From the NCBI RefSeq assembly GCF_000718985.1, contig NZ_JODL01000004.1, positions 186,001 to 250,000 of the forward strand: a DNA stretch of 64,000 nucleotides, given 5' to 3'. A program made the position numbers and the translations under genes. This stretch comes from Streptomyces megasporus (GTDB lineage Bacteria; Actinomycetota; Actinomycetes; Streptomycetales; Streptomycetaceae). The notes under the pieces were generated by a model that ran no database searches, was not told the DNA's origin, and worked only from the letters and a program-made list of their open reading frames with translations. Of the stretch, positions 1-8,379 are shown one piece after another (position 1 is the first letter of the stretch; every line of letters begins with the position of its first letter).

Positions 1-282
1 GGCGCTCGGCGCAACGTACCACACCCCGTCAGGTAGCTGCACTAGCCATGCGCAATGTTCAAGCGGCATATCCCCAACGACATAACTCCAGGTCCGGAAG
101 GGATCAGAGGCTGAACGAAAAAGTTTCCAACATCCCTTGCCTACCCGATCAGCGCTGTGCTTGGATGCCAACGCCTTCTCCGGCAAGGCCGGTTTTCAGT
201 CATGGCGATTGATGCGACCCAGTCGAACCATCGCTCCGCCGTGCATACCGGCCGGCTTCACATCTCATGCGGGGGGACCGCC
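1..282. other. Leading region without a supported gene
   Basis: No convincing coding region, RNA gene or repeat was found here. An open frame extends upstream from the PCP gene at 283 back to about 157, but that extension has no carrier-protein similarity and no ribosome binding site of its own. The stretch is less GC-rich than the genes and could hold the PCP promoter, although no clear -35/-10 pair was identified. Confidence 0.4.
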
Positions 283-603
283 ATGAACGACCAGAGCGCC
301 ACGCAGCACGTGGCATCCACGTCCGATGCCCTCGACGTGGCAGCGGTGACCGAGACCGTCCTGGAGGTCTGGGCCGACGTCCTCGAGGTCGAGCGGGAGA
401 CCATCGACCCCGAGACCAGCGACTTCTTCGATTTGGGCGGCTACTCCCTCCTCGCCCTCCAGGCGATCGGCCGTGTCCTCGCGGCCCACGGAGTGGACCA
501 GGACGAGGCCCTGGAGATCGAAGGGCTGCTCCTCAACCAGCTCTTCGAGACCCCGACCGCGGCGGCACAGGTCTCCTGTCTGATCGCCAATCTCCCGCGG
601 TAA
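283..603 (+). CDS. Free-standing peptidyl carrier protein (PCP)
   Basis: A 106-residue carrier protein that would carry an aminoacyl or acyl group on a 4'-phosphopantetheine arm in the cytoplasm. The phosphopantetheine site is the GGYSL motif, with the modified Ser at residue 55, preceded by DFFDL. This pattern is typical of NRPS PCPs rather than fatty-acid ACPs. The length fits a single carrier domain with a short N-terminal tail. ATG at 283 is chosen because a GGGGGG tract lies 6-12 bases upstream and the domain begins soon after. A terminator-like hairpin follows the stop codon, so the gene is probably its own transcript. The adenylating partner is unknown; candidates are the lone A protein at 35.9 kb or the ligase at 19.0 kb. 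The fold is certain enough; the cargo is not known. Confidence 0.85.
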   Translation: MNDQSATQHVASTSDALDVAAVTETVLEVWADVLEVERETIDPETSDFFDLGGYSLLALQAIGRVLAAHGVDQDEALEIEGLLLNQLFETPTAAAQVSCLIANLPR

Positions 604-630
604 CGCGGACGGGCTCCGCGTCTCTTTCCC
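603..630 (+). terminator. Terminator-like hairpin after the PCP gene
   Basis: A perfect 7-bp inverted repeat (603-609 ACGCGGA, 615-621 TCCGCGT, loop CGGGC) starts within the PCP stop codon. It is followed by a pyrimidine-rich CTCTTTCCCTT stretch. The position and shape suggest transcription termination, although there is no strong T-run. Confidence 0.55.
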
Positions 631-639
631 TTCTCCTGT

Positions 640-665
640 TCGACGCGTATTTCGTCACGCGTCGA
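640..665. repeat. 9-bp inverted repeat upstream of the desaturase gene
   Basis: The arms 640-648 TCGACGCGT and 657-665 ACGCGTCGA are perfectly complementary around an 8-base loop. No T-tract follows. It may be a second termination hairpin or an operator for the promoter of the gene at 879. The rest of the interval 666-878 shows no gene. Confidence 0.5.
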
Positions 666-878
666 TATCCATGAAAAAGCTCCACACGGGGCGGCTACTG
701 GCGCTGCCGCTCGCGGGTGTGTGCTTCTGTGCGTCCGTTTCTCCCGCCTCGGACCGAAACTCCGGGCGAATTCTCGGAAACAACCGGCAAGTGACACACA
801 CATAAGGGCGGACTTCCGTCCCGGTGGATTCAGGGACGGAAACCCGCGGTACGCGGCTTTGGGAAGGTGTCATAGTCC

Positions 879-1838
879 ATGTCTTCGGATGCGAACGCCT
901 CGGCGTCGCAGCTCCTCTTCCAGCGGGTCAAGGTCAGCGCCGCGGACGAGCGGATATTCGTCATCAAGCTCCTGGCCGCGGGCTGCCTCTGGGCCGCCGG
1001 GGCGGTACTCGCGCTGGCCGGCGGCTGGTGGCCGGTCAGGGTGGCGGGGGTCGTCCTGGTGGGCCTGATGTACACGCACTGGGTCGAGCTGCAACACCAG
1101 TGCCTGCATCACTCGGCGTTCCGGTCGCCCCGCTGGCACCGGCTGGTCGGCGTGCCGTTGGGGGTGCCGATGCTGGTCTCCTACAGCCACTACCGGGTGC
1201 GGCACCTGCAGCACCACCGTTATCTGGGCACCGACAAGGACTCCGAGTTCTTCGGCTTCGCCACCCGGCAGAAGCTGACCTGGGGGGTGCTGGTACGCGA
1301 GTGCTTCGCCTTCGGCCGGATGGGGGCCGCCCTGATGGACGTCGTGCGCTGCTGGCGCGGTGGCTGGGAATACGGCATGGGCCAGATAGCCGAGGCTCGT
1401 AAACGCGAAATCGTCGGCGAGTACCGGATGTTCGCGCTGCCGGTCGTCGCGGCGGTGGTCCTCTGTACGCTCGGGTACGGGGAGCCGGTGCTCTGGCTCT
1501 GGCTGCTTCCTCTGCTCGTCGCCGTGCCGGCGCACTTCCTGGTCGAACTCCCCGAGCACGTCCTGTGCGACAACTGGAGCACCGACGTACTGCTCAACAC
1601 CCGTTCCATAACCGGCAGTCGGTTCAGCACGTGGTTCACCAACGGCAACAACCTCCACATCGAGCACCACGCGGCGATGGTGGTGCCCATCAACCGCCTC
1701 AGGGAACGGCACAGCACCACGCTGGAACTGGCCAAGCACACCTCGCGCACCTATCCGAAGTTCTACTGGGCCGTCATCAAGGAGGCACACGCCAACAGCC
1801 GTGTCGCCAGATCCCCGGAGCGTGGCGCCGATGAGTAG
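879..1838 (+). CDS. Membrane fatty-acid desaturase family protein
   Basis: A 319-residue integral-membrane non-haem diiron enzyme. All three histidine boxes are visible: HQCLHH (HxxxHH) near residue 72, HLQHH near 110 and HIEHH near 262, flanked by hydrophobic segments (about 27-65 and 180-220). The family inserts a double bond, an alkyne or a hydroxyl group using O2 and electrons from a reductase. In NRPS and PKS clusters, members often work on carrier-protein-bound acyl or aminoacyl groups, so the PCP upstream or the FAAL-ACP protein at 20.5 kb could present the substrate. ATG at 879 is preceded by GGGAAGGTG. The 3' end overlaps the next start by 8 bases, which indicates translational coupling to the NRPS operon. 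It could instead be a JamB-type acetylenase; the sequence does not decide this. Confidence 0.85.
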   Translation: MSSDANASASQLLFQRVKVSAADERIFVIKLLAAGCLWAAGAVLALAGGWWPVRVAGVVLVGLMYTHWVELQHQCLHHSAFRSPRWHRLVGVPLGVPMLVSYSHYRVRHLQHHRYLGTDKDSEFFGFATRQKLTWGVLVRECFAFGRMGAALMDVVRCWRGGWEYGMGQIAEARKREIVGEYRMFALPVVAAVVLCTLGYGEPVLWLWLLPLLVAVPAHFLVELPEHVLCDNWSTDVLLNTRSITGSRFSTWFTNGNNLHIEHHAAMVVPINRLRERHSTTLELAKHTSRTYPKFYWAVIKEAHANSRVARSPERGADE

Positions 1839-3186
1839 TTCCGTCGTCGCCGACCATCCGCTCACCTCGCCGCAGCAGGGAATGTGGTTCCTGGAGCGCA
1901 TGTCGGGCACGTCCGTCTACGTCGACCCGATGACCTTCCGGCTCACCGGTGCGCTGGACGTGCCGGCGCTGCGGCGCAGCATCGAGGAGCTGCGACGCCG
2001 CCACGAGGCACTGCGGTCCGTCTTCCCCGTCGTGGACGGGCGCCCGGTGCAGCGCGTGACCGACGAGTCCGCCGTCGACGTGCCCGTGGTGGACCTGTCG
2101 CCGCTGCCCGCGCGGGAGCGGGAGGCCGAGCTGACCCGGCTGCTGGAGGAGGACGCCCGCCGCCGGTTCGACCTCGCCCGCGGGCCGGTCATGCGGGCGA
2201 TGCTGCTCCGGCTCGGCCCCGAGGAGCACGTCCTGCGGATGACCGTGCACCACATCGTCTCGGACGCATGGTCCTGGTGGAACGTGCTGCTCCGGGAACT
2301 GGAGACGCTGTACACGGCCGAACTGGAGGGCGGCGGGAACCCCCTCGGGCCGCCGCCGGCCCAGTTCTCCGACTTCGTCCGCTGGCAGCACCGCTGGTGC
2401 GAGGGCCCGGGCTACCGGCGGCAGTTGGCGTACTGGAAGGAGCGGTTGGCGGGGCTCCGGCCACTGCCCGAGCTCGACCTGGCCGGAACCGCGGAGCCGG
2501 CGGTCGGGGGCTCCACCACGACGCAGTGGGCCACCGTGCCCCGCCCCGTGTACACCGCGCTGCGAGAATTGGCCGGGCGTGAGCGGGCGACCCTGTTCAT
2601 GGTGCTGCTGGCCGCCTTCAAAGCCGTGCTGCACCGCCACAGCGGCACGGCCGACATCGCGGTCGGCACCCGCACGGCCGTGCGCAGCAGACCCGAGTAC
2701 CACGACGCGGTCGGCTTCTTCGTCAACCTCCTGGTGATCCGGACGGACCTGGCCGGCGTCGAGACCTTCCGAGACCTGGTGCGGGCCGTACGCGGCAGCG
2801 CGCTGGGGGCGTACGCGCACCGCGAGATCCCGTTCGAGAAGCTCGTCGAGGAACTCCGGCCGCCGCGGCGCGGCGGTTTCCACACCCTGGTCAACGTGCT
2901 CTTCTCCTTCCAGAGCACGCCCGAGGTGCCCCCCGGCCTGCCGGGCCTGGAGGCCCGCATCGTCAACCACGATCCGCAGACGCTCTACGACCTGGACCTC
3001 GTCTTCTACGAAGAGGACGGAGACCTGCGCGCACTGCTCAGCCACGGCCGCGCGCGCTTCGGCGAGCAGGCCCTGGCCGGGCTGCTCGCCGAGCTCGGCG
3101 AGGTCCTCGCGACCGTCGCGGACGACCCCGGAACCCCCCTGAGCACCCTCTTGACGACCACAGGAGCGACCCACCATGCCGGATAG
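1831..3186 (+). CDS. Free-standing NRPS condensation domain protein
   Basis: A 451-residue protein that is essentially one condensation (C) domain and would form an amide bond between two carrier-bound partners. It begins with the C1-type motif LTSPQQGMWF and has an intact HHxxxD active site, HHIVSD at residues 140-145, although the usual following Gly is Ala. The VGFFVN segment and the C-terminal C motifs are also present. ATG at 1831 is preferred over the in-frame GTG at 1801 because it sits at the desaturase stop and the C fold begins directly after it. It overlaps the next gene by 11 bases. A single-domain C protein must work in trans. Tandem free-standing C proteins are a feature of dissociated pathways such as the pyrrolamides. 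Confidence 0.9.
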   Translation: MSSSVVADHPLTSPQQGMWFLERMSGTSVYVDPMTFRLTGALDVPALRRSIEELRRRHEALRSVFPVVDGRPVQRVTDESAVDVPVVDLSPLPAREREAELTRLLEEDARRRFDLARGPVMRAMLLRLGPEEHVLRMTVHHIVSDAWSWWNVLLRELETLYTAELEGGGNPLGPPPAQFSDFVRWQHRWCEGPGYRRQLAYWKERLAGLRPLPELDLAGTAEPAVGGSTTTQWATVPRPVYTALRELAGRERATLFMVLLAAFKAVLHRHSGTADIAVGTRTAVRSRPEYHDAVGFFVNLLVIRTDLAGVETFRDLVRAVRGSALGAYAHREIPFEKLVEELRPPRRGGFHTLVNVLFSFQSTPEVPPGLPGLEARIVNHDPQTLYDLDLVFYEEDGDLRALLSHGRARFGEQALAGLLAELGEVLATVADDPGTPLSTLLTTTGATHHAG

Positions 3187-4585
3187 CACGGGCACGACCC
3201 CGCCCGACGGCGCCACCGGGCCGGCCCCGCTCTCCCTGACCCAGGAACAACTGTGGGTGCTGGACCGCCTGGAGCCGGGCAACGCGTCGTACAACTCCAC
3301 CGCGATGTGGCGACTCGACGGGCCGCTCGACGTCGAGGTGCTGGCCGCGTGCCTGCGGCGGATCGTCGACCGCCAGGAGATGCTCCGCACCTCCTTCGCC
3401 TCCGTCGACGGCGTGCCGTACCAGGTGGTGGCCGAGGACGTACCGCTGCCCCTGACGGTGACCGACCTGACCGACCTGCCCGAGGACAGGCGGGACGCCG
3501 AGGCGGACCGGCTCGTCCACGAGGCGGTGCACCGGCCCTTCGACCTCGGTCGCGCTCCGCTCTTCCGGGTCGAACTGGTCAGGACCGGGCCCGAGCGGCA
3601 CGTCATGGTGCTGGTCGTCCACCACATCGTCTCCGACGGCTGGTCCTTCCAGGTGCTGCTCCAGGAGGTCGCGGACCTGTACGCCGGTGCCGTGACCGGC
3701 ACCGAGGTGAAACTGCCGCCGCTCCCCAGGCAGTTCACGCAGTACGCCCGCGAGCAGCGCGAGCGGCTGGCCGGTCCGCGCGGCAGGACTCTGCTGAAGT
3801 ACTGGACCGAACGACTCGCCGGCGCCCCGGCCTCCCTCGACCTGCCCGCCGACCGTCCCCGCCCGACCCGCCCGAGCTTCCGCGGCGACCGCCACGTCTT
3901 CCAGGTGCCGCACGACCTCCGCCAGGAGCTGAACCGCCTGGCGCAGCGGTCCCGTGCCAGCCTGTTCATGGTCACCCTGGCCGGCTTCAAGGCCCTGCTG
4001 TCGCGGATCACCGGCCAACAGGACCTGCTGGTGGGCACCCCCGTGGGCAACCGGGACCGGCCGGAGTGGAGCGCGCTGGTCGGTTACTTCGCCGACACCC
4101 TGGTGATGCGTACGGACCTGTCCGACGACCCGACGTTCCGGGAGCTGCTGGGCCGCGTGCGCAAGACCGCGCTGGAGGCGTTCGTCCACCGCGACCTGCC
4201 GTTCCGCATGCTGGTCGAGGAGCTGGCTCCGGAGCGCGCGGCCAACCGCAACCCCCTGTTCCAGGTGATGTTCATCCTGCAGAACATCCCGGCACGGAGA
4301 CGACAGGTGGAGCTGCCGGGCGTGACGATGACCCGCCTCGACGACGTCCGTTCGACGTCGATCTTCGATGTGCGCCTGGACCTGTTCGAGTTCGAGGACG
4401 AACTGCGCGGCCAGTTGGAGTACAGCACCGACCTGTTCGACCGGCCGACGATCGAGCGGATGACGGAGCAGTACCTGGCCCTGCTGGCGGACGCGTGCGC
4501 CGGTCCGGAGCGCCGCGTCTCGGCGCTCTCGCTGGGCGCCGCGGACTGGGCCGACGGCTTCAACGACGACCTCGGGGGGATCTGA
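3176..4585 (+). CDS. Second free-standing NRPS condensation domain protein
   Basis: A 469-residue single C domain. The active site is canonical, HHIVSDG at residues 149-155, and LSLTQEQLWVLDRL forms the N-terminal motif. It is clearly paralogous to the preceding gene but not identical, so the two proteins probably join different acceptor/donor pairs. The ATG at 3176 has CAGGAG upstream and lies inside the end of the previous gene. The stop is followed two bases later by the GTG of the amidotransferase gene, so the genes are co-transcribed. No A or PCP domain is attached, so substrates must be delivered by other carrier proteins of the cluster. Confidence 0.9.
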   Translation: MPDSTGTTPPDGATGPAPLSLTQEQLWVLDRLEPGNASYNSTAMWRLDGPLDVEVLAACLRRIVDRQEMLRTSFASVDGVPYQVVAEDVPLPLTVTDLTDLPEDRRDAEADRLVHEAVHRPFDLGRAPLFRVELVRTGPERHVMVLVVHHIVSDGWSFQVLLQEVADLYAGAVTGTEVKLPPLPRQFTQYAREQRERLAGPRGRTLLKYWTERLAGAPASLDLPADRPRPTRPSFRGDRHVFQVPHDLRQELNRLAQRSRASLFMVTLAGFKALLSRITGQQDLLVGTPVGNRDRPEWSALVGYFADTLVMRTDLSDDPTFRELLGRVRKTALEAFVHRDLPFRMLVEELAPERAANRNPLFQVMFILQNIPARRRQVELPGVTMTRLDDVRSTSIFDVRLDLFEFEDELRGQLEYSTDLFDRPTIERMTEQYLALLADACAGPERRVSALSLGAADWADGFNDDLGGI

Positions 4586-4587
4586 CC

Positions 4588-6441
4588 GTGTGCGGTGTGA
4601 CCGGCTACGCCGATCTGGACGGCGCGGGCCCCGTCGACGAGGGGGTGCTCGACGCGATGGCGGCGACGCTGCTGCACCGGGGCCCCGACTCGGGCGGCCG
4701 GTACGTGCGGGATGGCGTGGGCCTGGGGTTCCGGCGGCTGAGCATCGTCGGCCTGGAGGGCGGTGAGCAGCCGGTCCGCAACGAGGACGGCTCGGTGGTG
4801 ATGGTCTGCAACGGCGAGATCTTCAACCACCGTGAGCTGCGAGCCGAGTTGGAGGCCAAGGGCCACCGGTTCCGCACGAACACGGACGTCGAGGTACTCG
4901 TGCACCTCTACGAGGAGCACGGCACCGGCCTGCTGGACCGGCTCAACGGCCAGTTCGCCTTCGCCATCCACGACAGCCGCAGGCGGCGGCTCTTCCTCGC
5001 CCGCGACCCCATGGGCATCCTTCCCCTCTACCACGCGCGGACGCCGCGGCACTTCGTCTTCGGCTCGGAGATCAAGGCCGTGCTCCAGCACCCCGAGGTG
5101 GAGCGGCGCGTCGACCTCACCGGCCTCGACCAGGTGCTCACCTTCCCCGGCACGGTGAGTCCGCGCACCCTGTTCCGCGGGATCAGCAGCCTGGAGAACG
5201 GCCACTACCTCCTGGTGGAGGACGGCGACGTCCGCAAGGTGAAGTACTGGGATCTGGACTACCCGCCGGACGGCGAGGCCCCGGACGAGATGTCCGACGC
5301 CGACCGCCTGGAGACCCTCGGGGGACTGCTGGAGGAGTCGGTGCGGCGCCGGCTCCAGGCCGATGTGCCGGTCGGGTACTACCTCAGCGGCGGTCTGGAC
5401 TCGTCCCTGATCGGCGCCCTGGTCCACCGCGTGGGCACGGGCGGCACACCGAACTCCTTCTCGATCTCCTTCGGCGACGAGGACATCGACGAGTCGCGCT
5501 TCCAGCGGAAGATGGCCCGCCACCTCGGCTCGCGGCACCACGAGACTCTCTTCCGCCCCGCGGACATCGCCGCCGAACTCCGGCGGATGGTCCTGCACGC
5601 CGAGTGCCCGGTGAAGGAGACCTACAACACCTGCTCGATGGCGCTGTCGGCCGCGGTGCGCGAGAGCGGCACCCGAGTGATCCTCACCGGCGAGGGTGCC
5701 GACGAACTGTTCGCCGGCTACCTCGGCTACCGCTTCGACCTGGTCCGCCGGCCCGCCGCGGGCGACCCGTTCGAGGACGACCTGCGCCGCAGGCTGTGGG
5801 GCGACCCGCAGATCTTCTACGAGCGGGACTACCACGCCTGGCGCGAGTCGAAGCTCGACCTGTACGCGCCGGACGTACGGGACGCCTTCGCCGAGGTGGA
5901 CTGCCTGGCCCACCCGGTGGTCGACCCCGAGATGCTGCGTGGCAGGCACCCGGTGCACCAGCGCTCGTACCTCGACTTCAAGCTCCGGCTGACCGACCAC
6001 CTCCTCTCCGACCACGGGGACCGGATGGCGCTGGCCAACTCGGTCGAGGCCCGGTACCCGTTCCTCGACCCCGAGGTGGTCCGGTTCGCGACGACGATGC
6101 CGCCGCGCCTGAAGGTGACCGAGCGGACCGAGAAGTACGCGCTCAAGCAGGTGGCACGCGGTCTGGTGCCCGACGAGATCATCCACCGCGAGAAGTTCGG
6201 CTTCCGCGCCCAGGGCAGCCCAGCCCTGCTGCGGCAGGGCGTCGAGTGGGTGGAGGACCTGCTCTCCTACGACCGGATCAAACGGCAGGGGTACTTCGAC
6301 CCGGACGTGATCGAGAACCTCAAGAAGCAGTACCGGCAGCCCGGTTTCGAGATCCACCCCCACCTGGGCGACGACCTGCTGCTGACCGTTCTGACCTTCG
6401 GTGTGCTGCTCGACACCTTTGCCCTTCCCGACAACACATGA
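4588..6441 (+). CDS. Asparagine synthetase (glutamine-hydrolysing) family amidotransferase
   Basis: A 617-residue class II glutamine amidotransferase of the AsnB family. It should hydrolyse glutamine with the N-terminal Cys2 and pass ammonia to an ATP-activated carboxylate in the C-terminal synthetase half. Visible features are MCGVTGY (Cys at 2 after GTG initiation), LHRGPDSGG, the NGEIFNH segment, and the PP-loop SGGLDSS at residues 267-273. It is full length for the family. GTG at 4588 is fixed by the catalytic Cys2 and by a GGGGGG tract about 10 bases upstream. In peptide clusters such enzymes make primary amides or supply ammonia. The neighbouring PP-loop chimera at 8.4 kb belongs to a family that needs an ammonia donor, so the two may cooperate (inference). 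A housekeeping role is unlikely given the operon position. Confidence 0.88.
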   Translation: MCGVTGYADLDGAGPVDEGVLDAMAATLLHRGPDSGGRYVRDGVGLGFRRLSIVGLEGGEQPVRNEDGSVVMVCNGEIFNHRELRAELEAKGHRFRTNTDVEVLVHLYEEHGTGLLDRLNGQFAFAIHDSRRRRLFLARDPMGILPLYHARTPRHFVFGSEIKAVLQHPEVERRVDLTGLDQVLTFPGTVSPRTLFRGISSLENGHYLLVEDGDVRKVKYWDLDYPPDGEAPDEMSDADRLETLGGLLEESVRRRLQADVPVGYYLSGGLDSSLIGALVHRVGTGGTPNSFSISFGDEDIDESRFQRKMARHLGSRHHETLFRPADIAAELRRMVLHAECPVKETYNTCSMALSAAVRESGTRVILTGEGADELFAGYLGYRFDLVRRPAAGDPFEDDLRRRLWGDPQIFYERDYHAWRESKLDLYAPDVRDAFAEVDCLAHPVVDPEMLRGRHPVHQRSYLDFKLRLTDHLLSDHGDRMALANSVEARYPFLDPEVVRFATTMPPRLKVTERTEKYALKQVARGLVPDEIIHREKFGFRAQGSPALLRQGVEWVEDLLSYDRIKRQGYFDPDVIENLKKQYRQPGFEIHPHLGDDLLLTVLTFGVLLDTFALPDNT

Positions 6442-6485
6442 GCTCTGGGGCGGCGGCGGCTGCCCCTACCGATGGAGGAAGCACG

Positions 6486-8378
6486 ATGGCCTTCCAAGCA
6501 GTCCACGGCCTGGTACAGCAGACCGCGCGGAGGTTCCCGGAGCGCGTGGCGGTCGAGTGCCCCCAGGGGACGCTGACCTACGCGGAGCTGGAGAGCCGCG
6601 CGGGCGAACTCGCCGCGGCCTTGCGGGCCTCCGGCGCCGGCGTCGGCTGTGTGGTGCCGATCCTCGCCGTCGACCGGCGCGAGCTGGCCGTCGCGATCCT
6701 CGCCGTCCTCAAGACCGGCGGCGTGTTCGTCCCGATGGACCTCTCGGCGCCCGGGTTGCGGCTGCGCACCATGCTCACCGCCGCCGCGCCGGAATGGGTG
6801 GTGGTCGGGGCCTCCGCCCGCGAGGAGTCCGCCGGGCTCCTGGACGAGGCGCTTCCGACGGCCCGCCGGGTCGAGCTGGACCTGGCGGCCGAGCCGACCG
6901 GCACAACGCTGGAGAGGGAGCACGTCCACGACCCGGACGACGCCGCGTACATCTTCTTCACCTCCGGCTCCACCGGCCGGCCGAAGGCCATCGTCGGGCG
7001 CATGCAGGGCATCGACCACTTCGTCCGCTGGGAGACCGAACTGCTGGGCGTCGGACCAAAGTGGCGGGTGAGCCAGCTCTCCTCGCCGGCGTTCGACGCG
7101 ATCCTGCGGGACCTGTTCGTACCGCTGGTCTCCGGCGGCACGGTCTGCGTGCCGCCCACCGGGCTCACCCTGGACGGTCCGGCCCTCGCCCGGTGGCTCG
7201 ACGAGCAGCGGATCGACCTCGTGCACTGCGTGCCGACGGTGTTCCGCGCCCTGCTCCCCACCGCGACGGCGGCCAACGGCCCCGAGCTCGCCGCCCTCCG
7301 CTGCATCGCGATGGCCGGCGAGCCGCTCGCCCCGTCCGACGTGGCCAAGTGGTTCGGCCGGCACGGCGAGCGGGTCAGGCTGCTCAACATGTACGGGCCG
7401 AGCGAGACCACCATGACGAAGACCTTCCACTTCGTCACCCCGGCCGATGCCGAGCGCGCCACCATCCCCATCGGCAAGGCCATGCCCGGAGCCAGGGTGG
7501 TGCTGCTGGACGGGCTCGGCCGACCCTGCGCGCCCGGCACCGTCGGCGAGATGTACATCCGCACGCCGTACATGTCCCTGGGGTACTTCCACCAGCCGGA
7601 CGCGACCCGGGAGGTCTTCGTCCCCAACCCCCTCGGCGACGACCCCGAGGACTTCGTCTACCGCACCGGCGACTTCGCCCGCATGCTGCCGGACGGCACG
7701 CTGGAGTACGTCGGGCGACGCGACCAGCAGATCAAGATCGGCGGGGTCCGGGTGGAGCTCGGCGAGGTCGAGCATCTGCTGCGCACCCACCACGCGGTGC
7801 GGGACACGGCCGTGGTGGCGGTCCCCGACGACCAGGGCAACCCGGCCTACCTGTGCGCCTTCGTGGAACTGGCCCAGCCCGTCGAGGCGGAGGCGCTGCG
7901 CACGCACCTGGTGCCGCGTCTCCCCGACGCGCACGTGCCCCGGGCGATCGTCCCGATGGACCGACTCCCCCGCACCATCAGCGGCAAGGTGGACCGCCGG
8001 GCCCTGCCCGTGCCGCTCGCGCCGCAGCAGCAGCTCGAAAAGGACCACGTGGCCCCGCGCACCGCCACCGAGGAAACGCTGGCCGCGATCTGGGCCGGGC
8101 TGCTGCCGGTGGACAAGCCCGGCGTGCGGCACGACTTCTTCCAGCTCGGCGGGCACTCGCTGCTCGTGATGCGGCTGCTCGCCGCGGTCACCGCCGAGTT
8201 CGGCGTGGAGATCCACCTCCAGCGGTTCCTCGCCGCGCCGACCATCGAGGCGCTCGCGGCGCTGATCGAGGAGGCGCTGCTGGAGAGCGGCGGCGACCTC
8301 GACGACCTGCTCGCCGACCTGGACGGACTGGACGACGACGAGGCCGAGCGGCTGCTGGCCCAGAACGGCGGCAACTGA
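6486..8378 (+). CDS. NRPS loading-type protein, A-PCP
   Basis: A 630-residue protein with an adenylation domain (about 1-510) and a PCP (about 535-610; GGHSLLV). Core motifs seen are TSGSTGRPK, NMYGPSET, YRTGDFARM and SGKVDR. Reading the pocket positions by alignment to GrsA by eye gives D-A-R-H-A-A-M-T-K. I do not recognise this code. Asp235 and Lys517 are retained, so an alpha-amino acid is expected. The A4 region (FDAILRD) is atypical in having Arg where an aromatic residue is common. GGAGGAAG lies just upstream of ATG 6486. The gene is followed after one base by the PP-loop chimera, which makes this PCP the most likely place where that enzyme acts. No condensation domain is attached, consistent with an initiating or trans-acting unit. 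Confidence 0.9.
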   Translation: MAFQAVHGLVQQTARRFPERVAVECPQGTLTYAELESRAGELAAALRASGAGVGCVVPILAVDRRELAVAILAVLKTGGVFVPMDLSAPGLRLRTMLTAAAPEWVVVGASAREESAGLLDEALPTARRVELDLAAEPTGTTLEREHVHDPDDAAYIFFTSGSTGRPKAIVGRMQGIDHFVRWETELLGVGPKWRVSQLSSPAFDAILRDLFVPLVSGGTVCVPPTGLTLDGPALARWLDEQRIDLVHCVPTVFRALLPTATAANGPELAALRCIAMAGEPLAPSDVAKWFGRHGERVRLLNMYGPSETTMTKTFHFVTPADAERATIPIGKAMPGARVVLLDGLGRPCAPGTVGEMYIRTPYMSLGYFHQPDATREVFVPNPLGDDPEDFVYRTGDFARMLPDGTLEYVGRRDQQIKIGGVRVELGEVEHLLRTHHAVRDTAVVAVPDDQGNPAYLCAFVELAQPVEAEALRTHLVPRLPDAHVPRAIVPMDRLPRTISGKVDRRALPVPLAPQQQLEKDHVAPRTATEETLAAIWAGLLPVDKPGVRHDFFQLGGHSLLVMRLLAAVTAEFGVEIHLQRFLAAPTIEALAALIEEALLESGGDLDDLLADLDGLDDDEAERLLAQNGGN

Positions 8379-8379
8379 G

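Noticed and set aside
157..282. N-terminal extension of the first PCP
   Set aside because: No carrier-protein similarity and no ribosome binding site; ATG 283 has a purine tract at good spacing.
3253..4587. Upstream extension of the amidotransferase frame
   Set aside because: The extension is out of frame with the second C gene, and the catalytic Cys must be residue 2 after processing, which fixes the start at GTG 4588.
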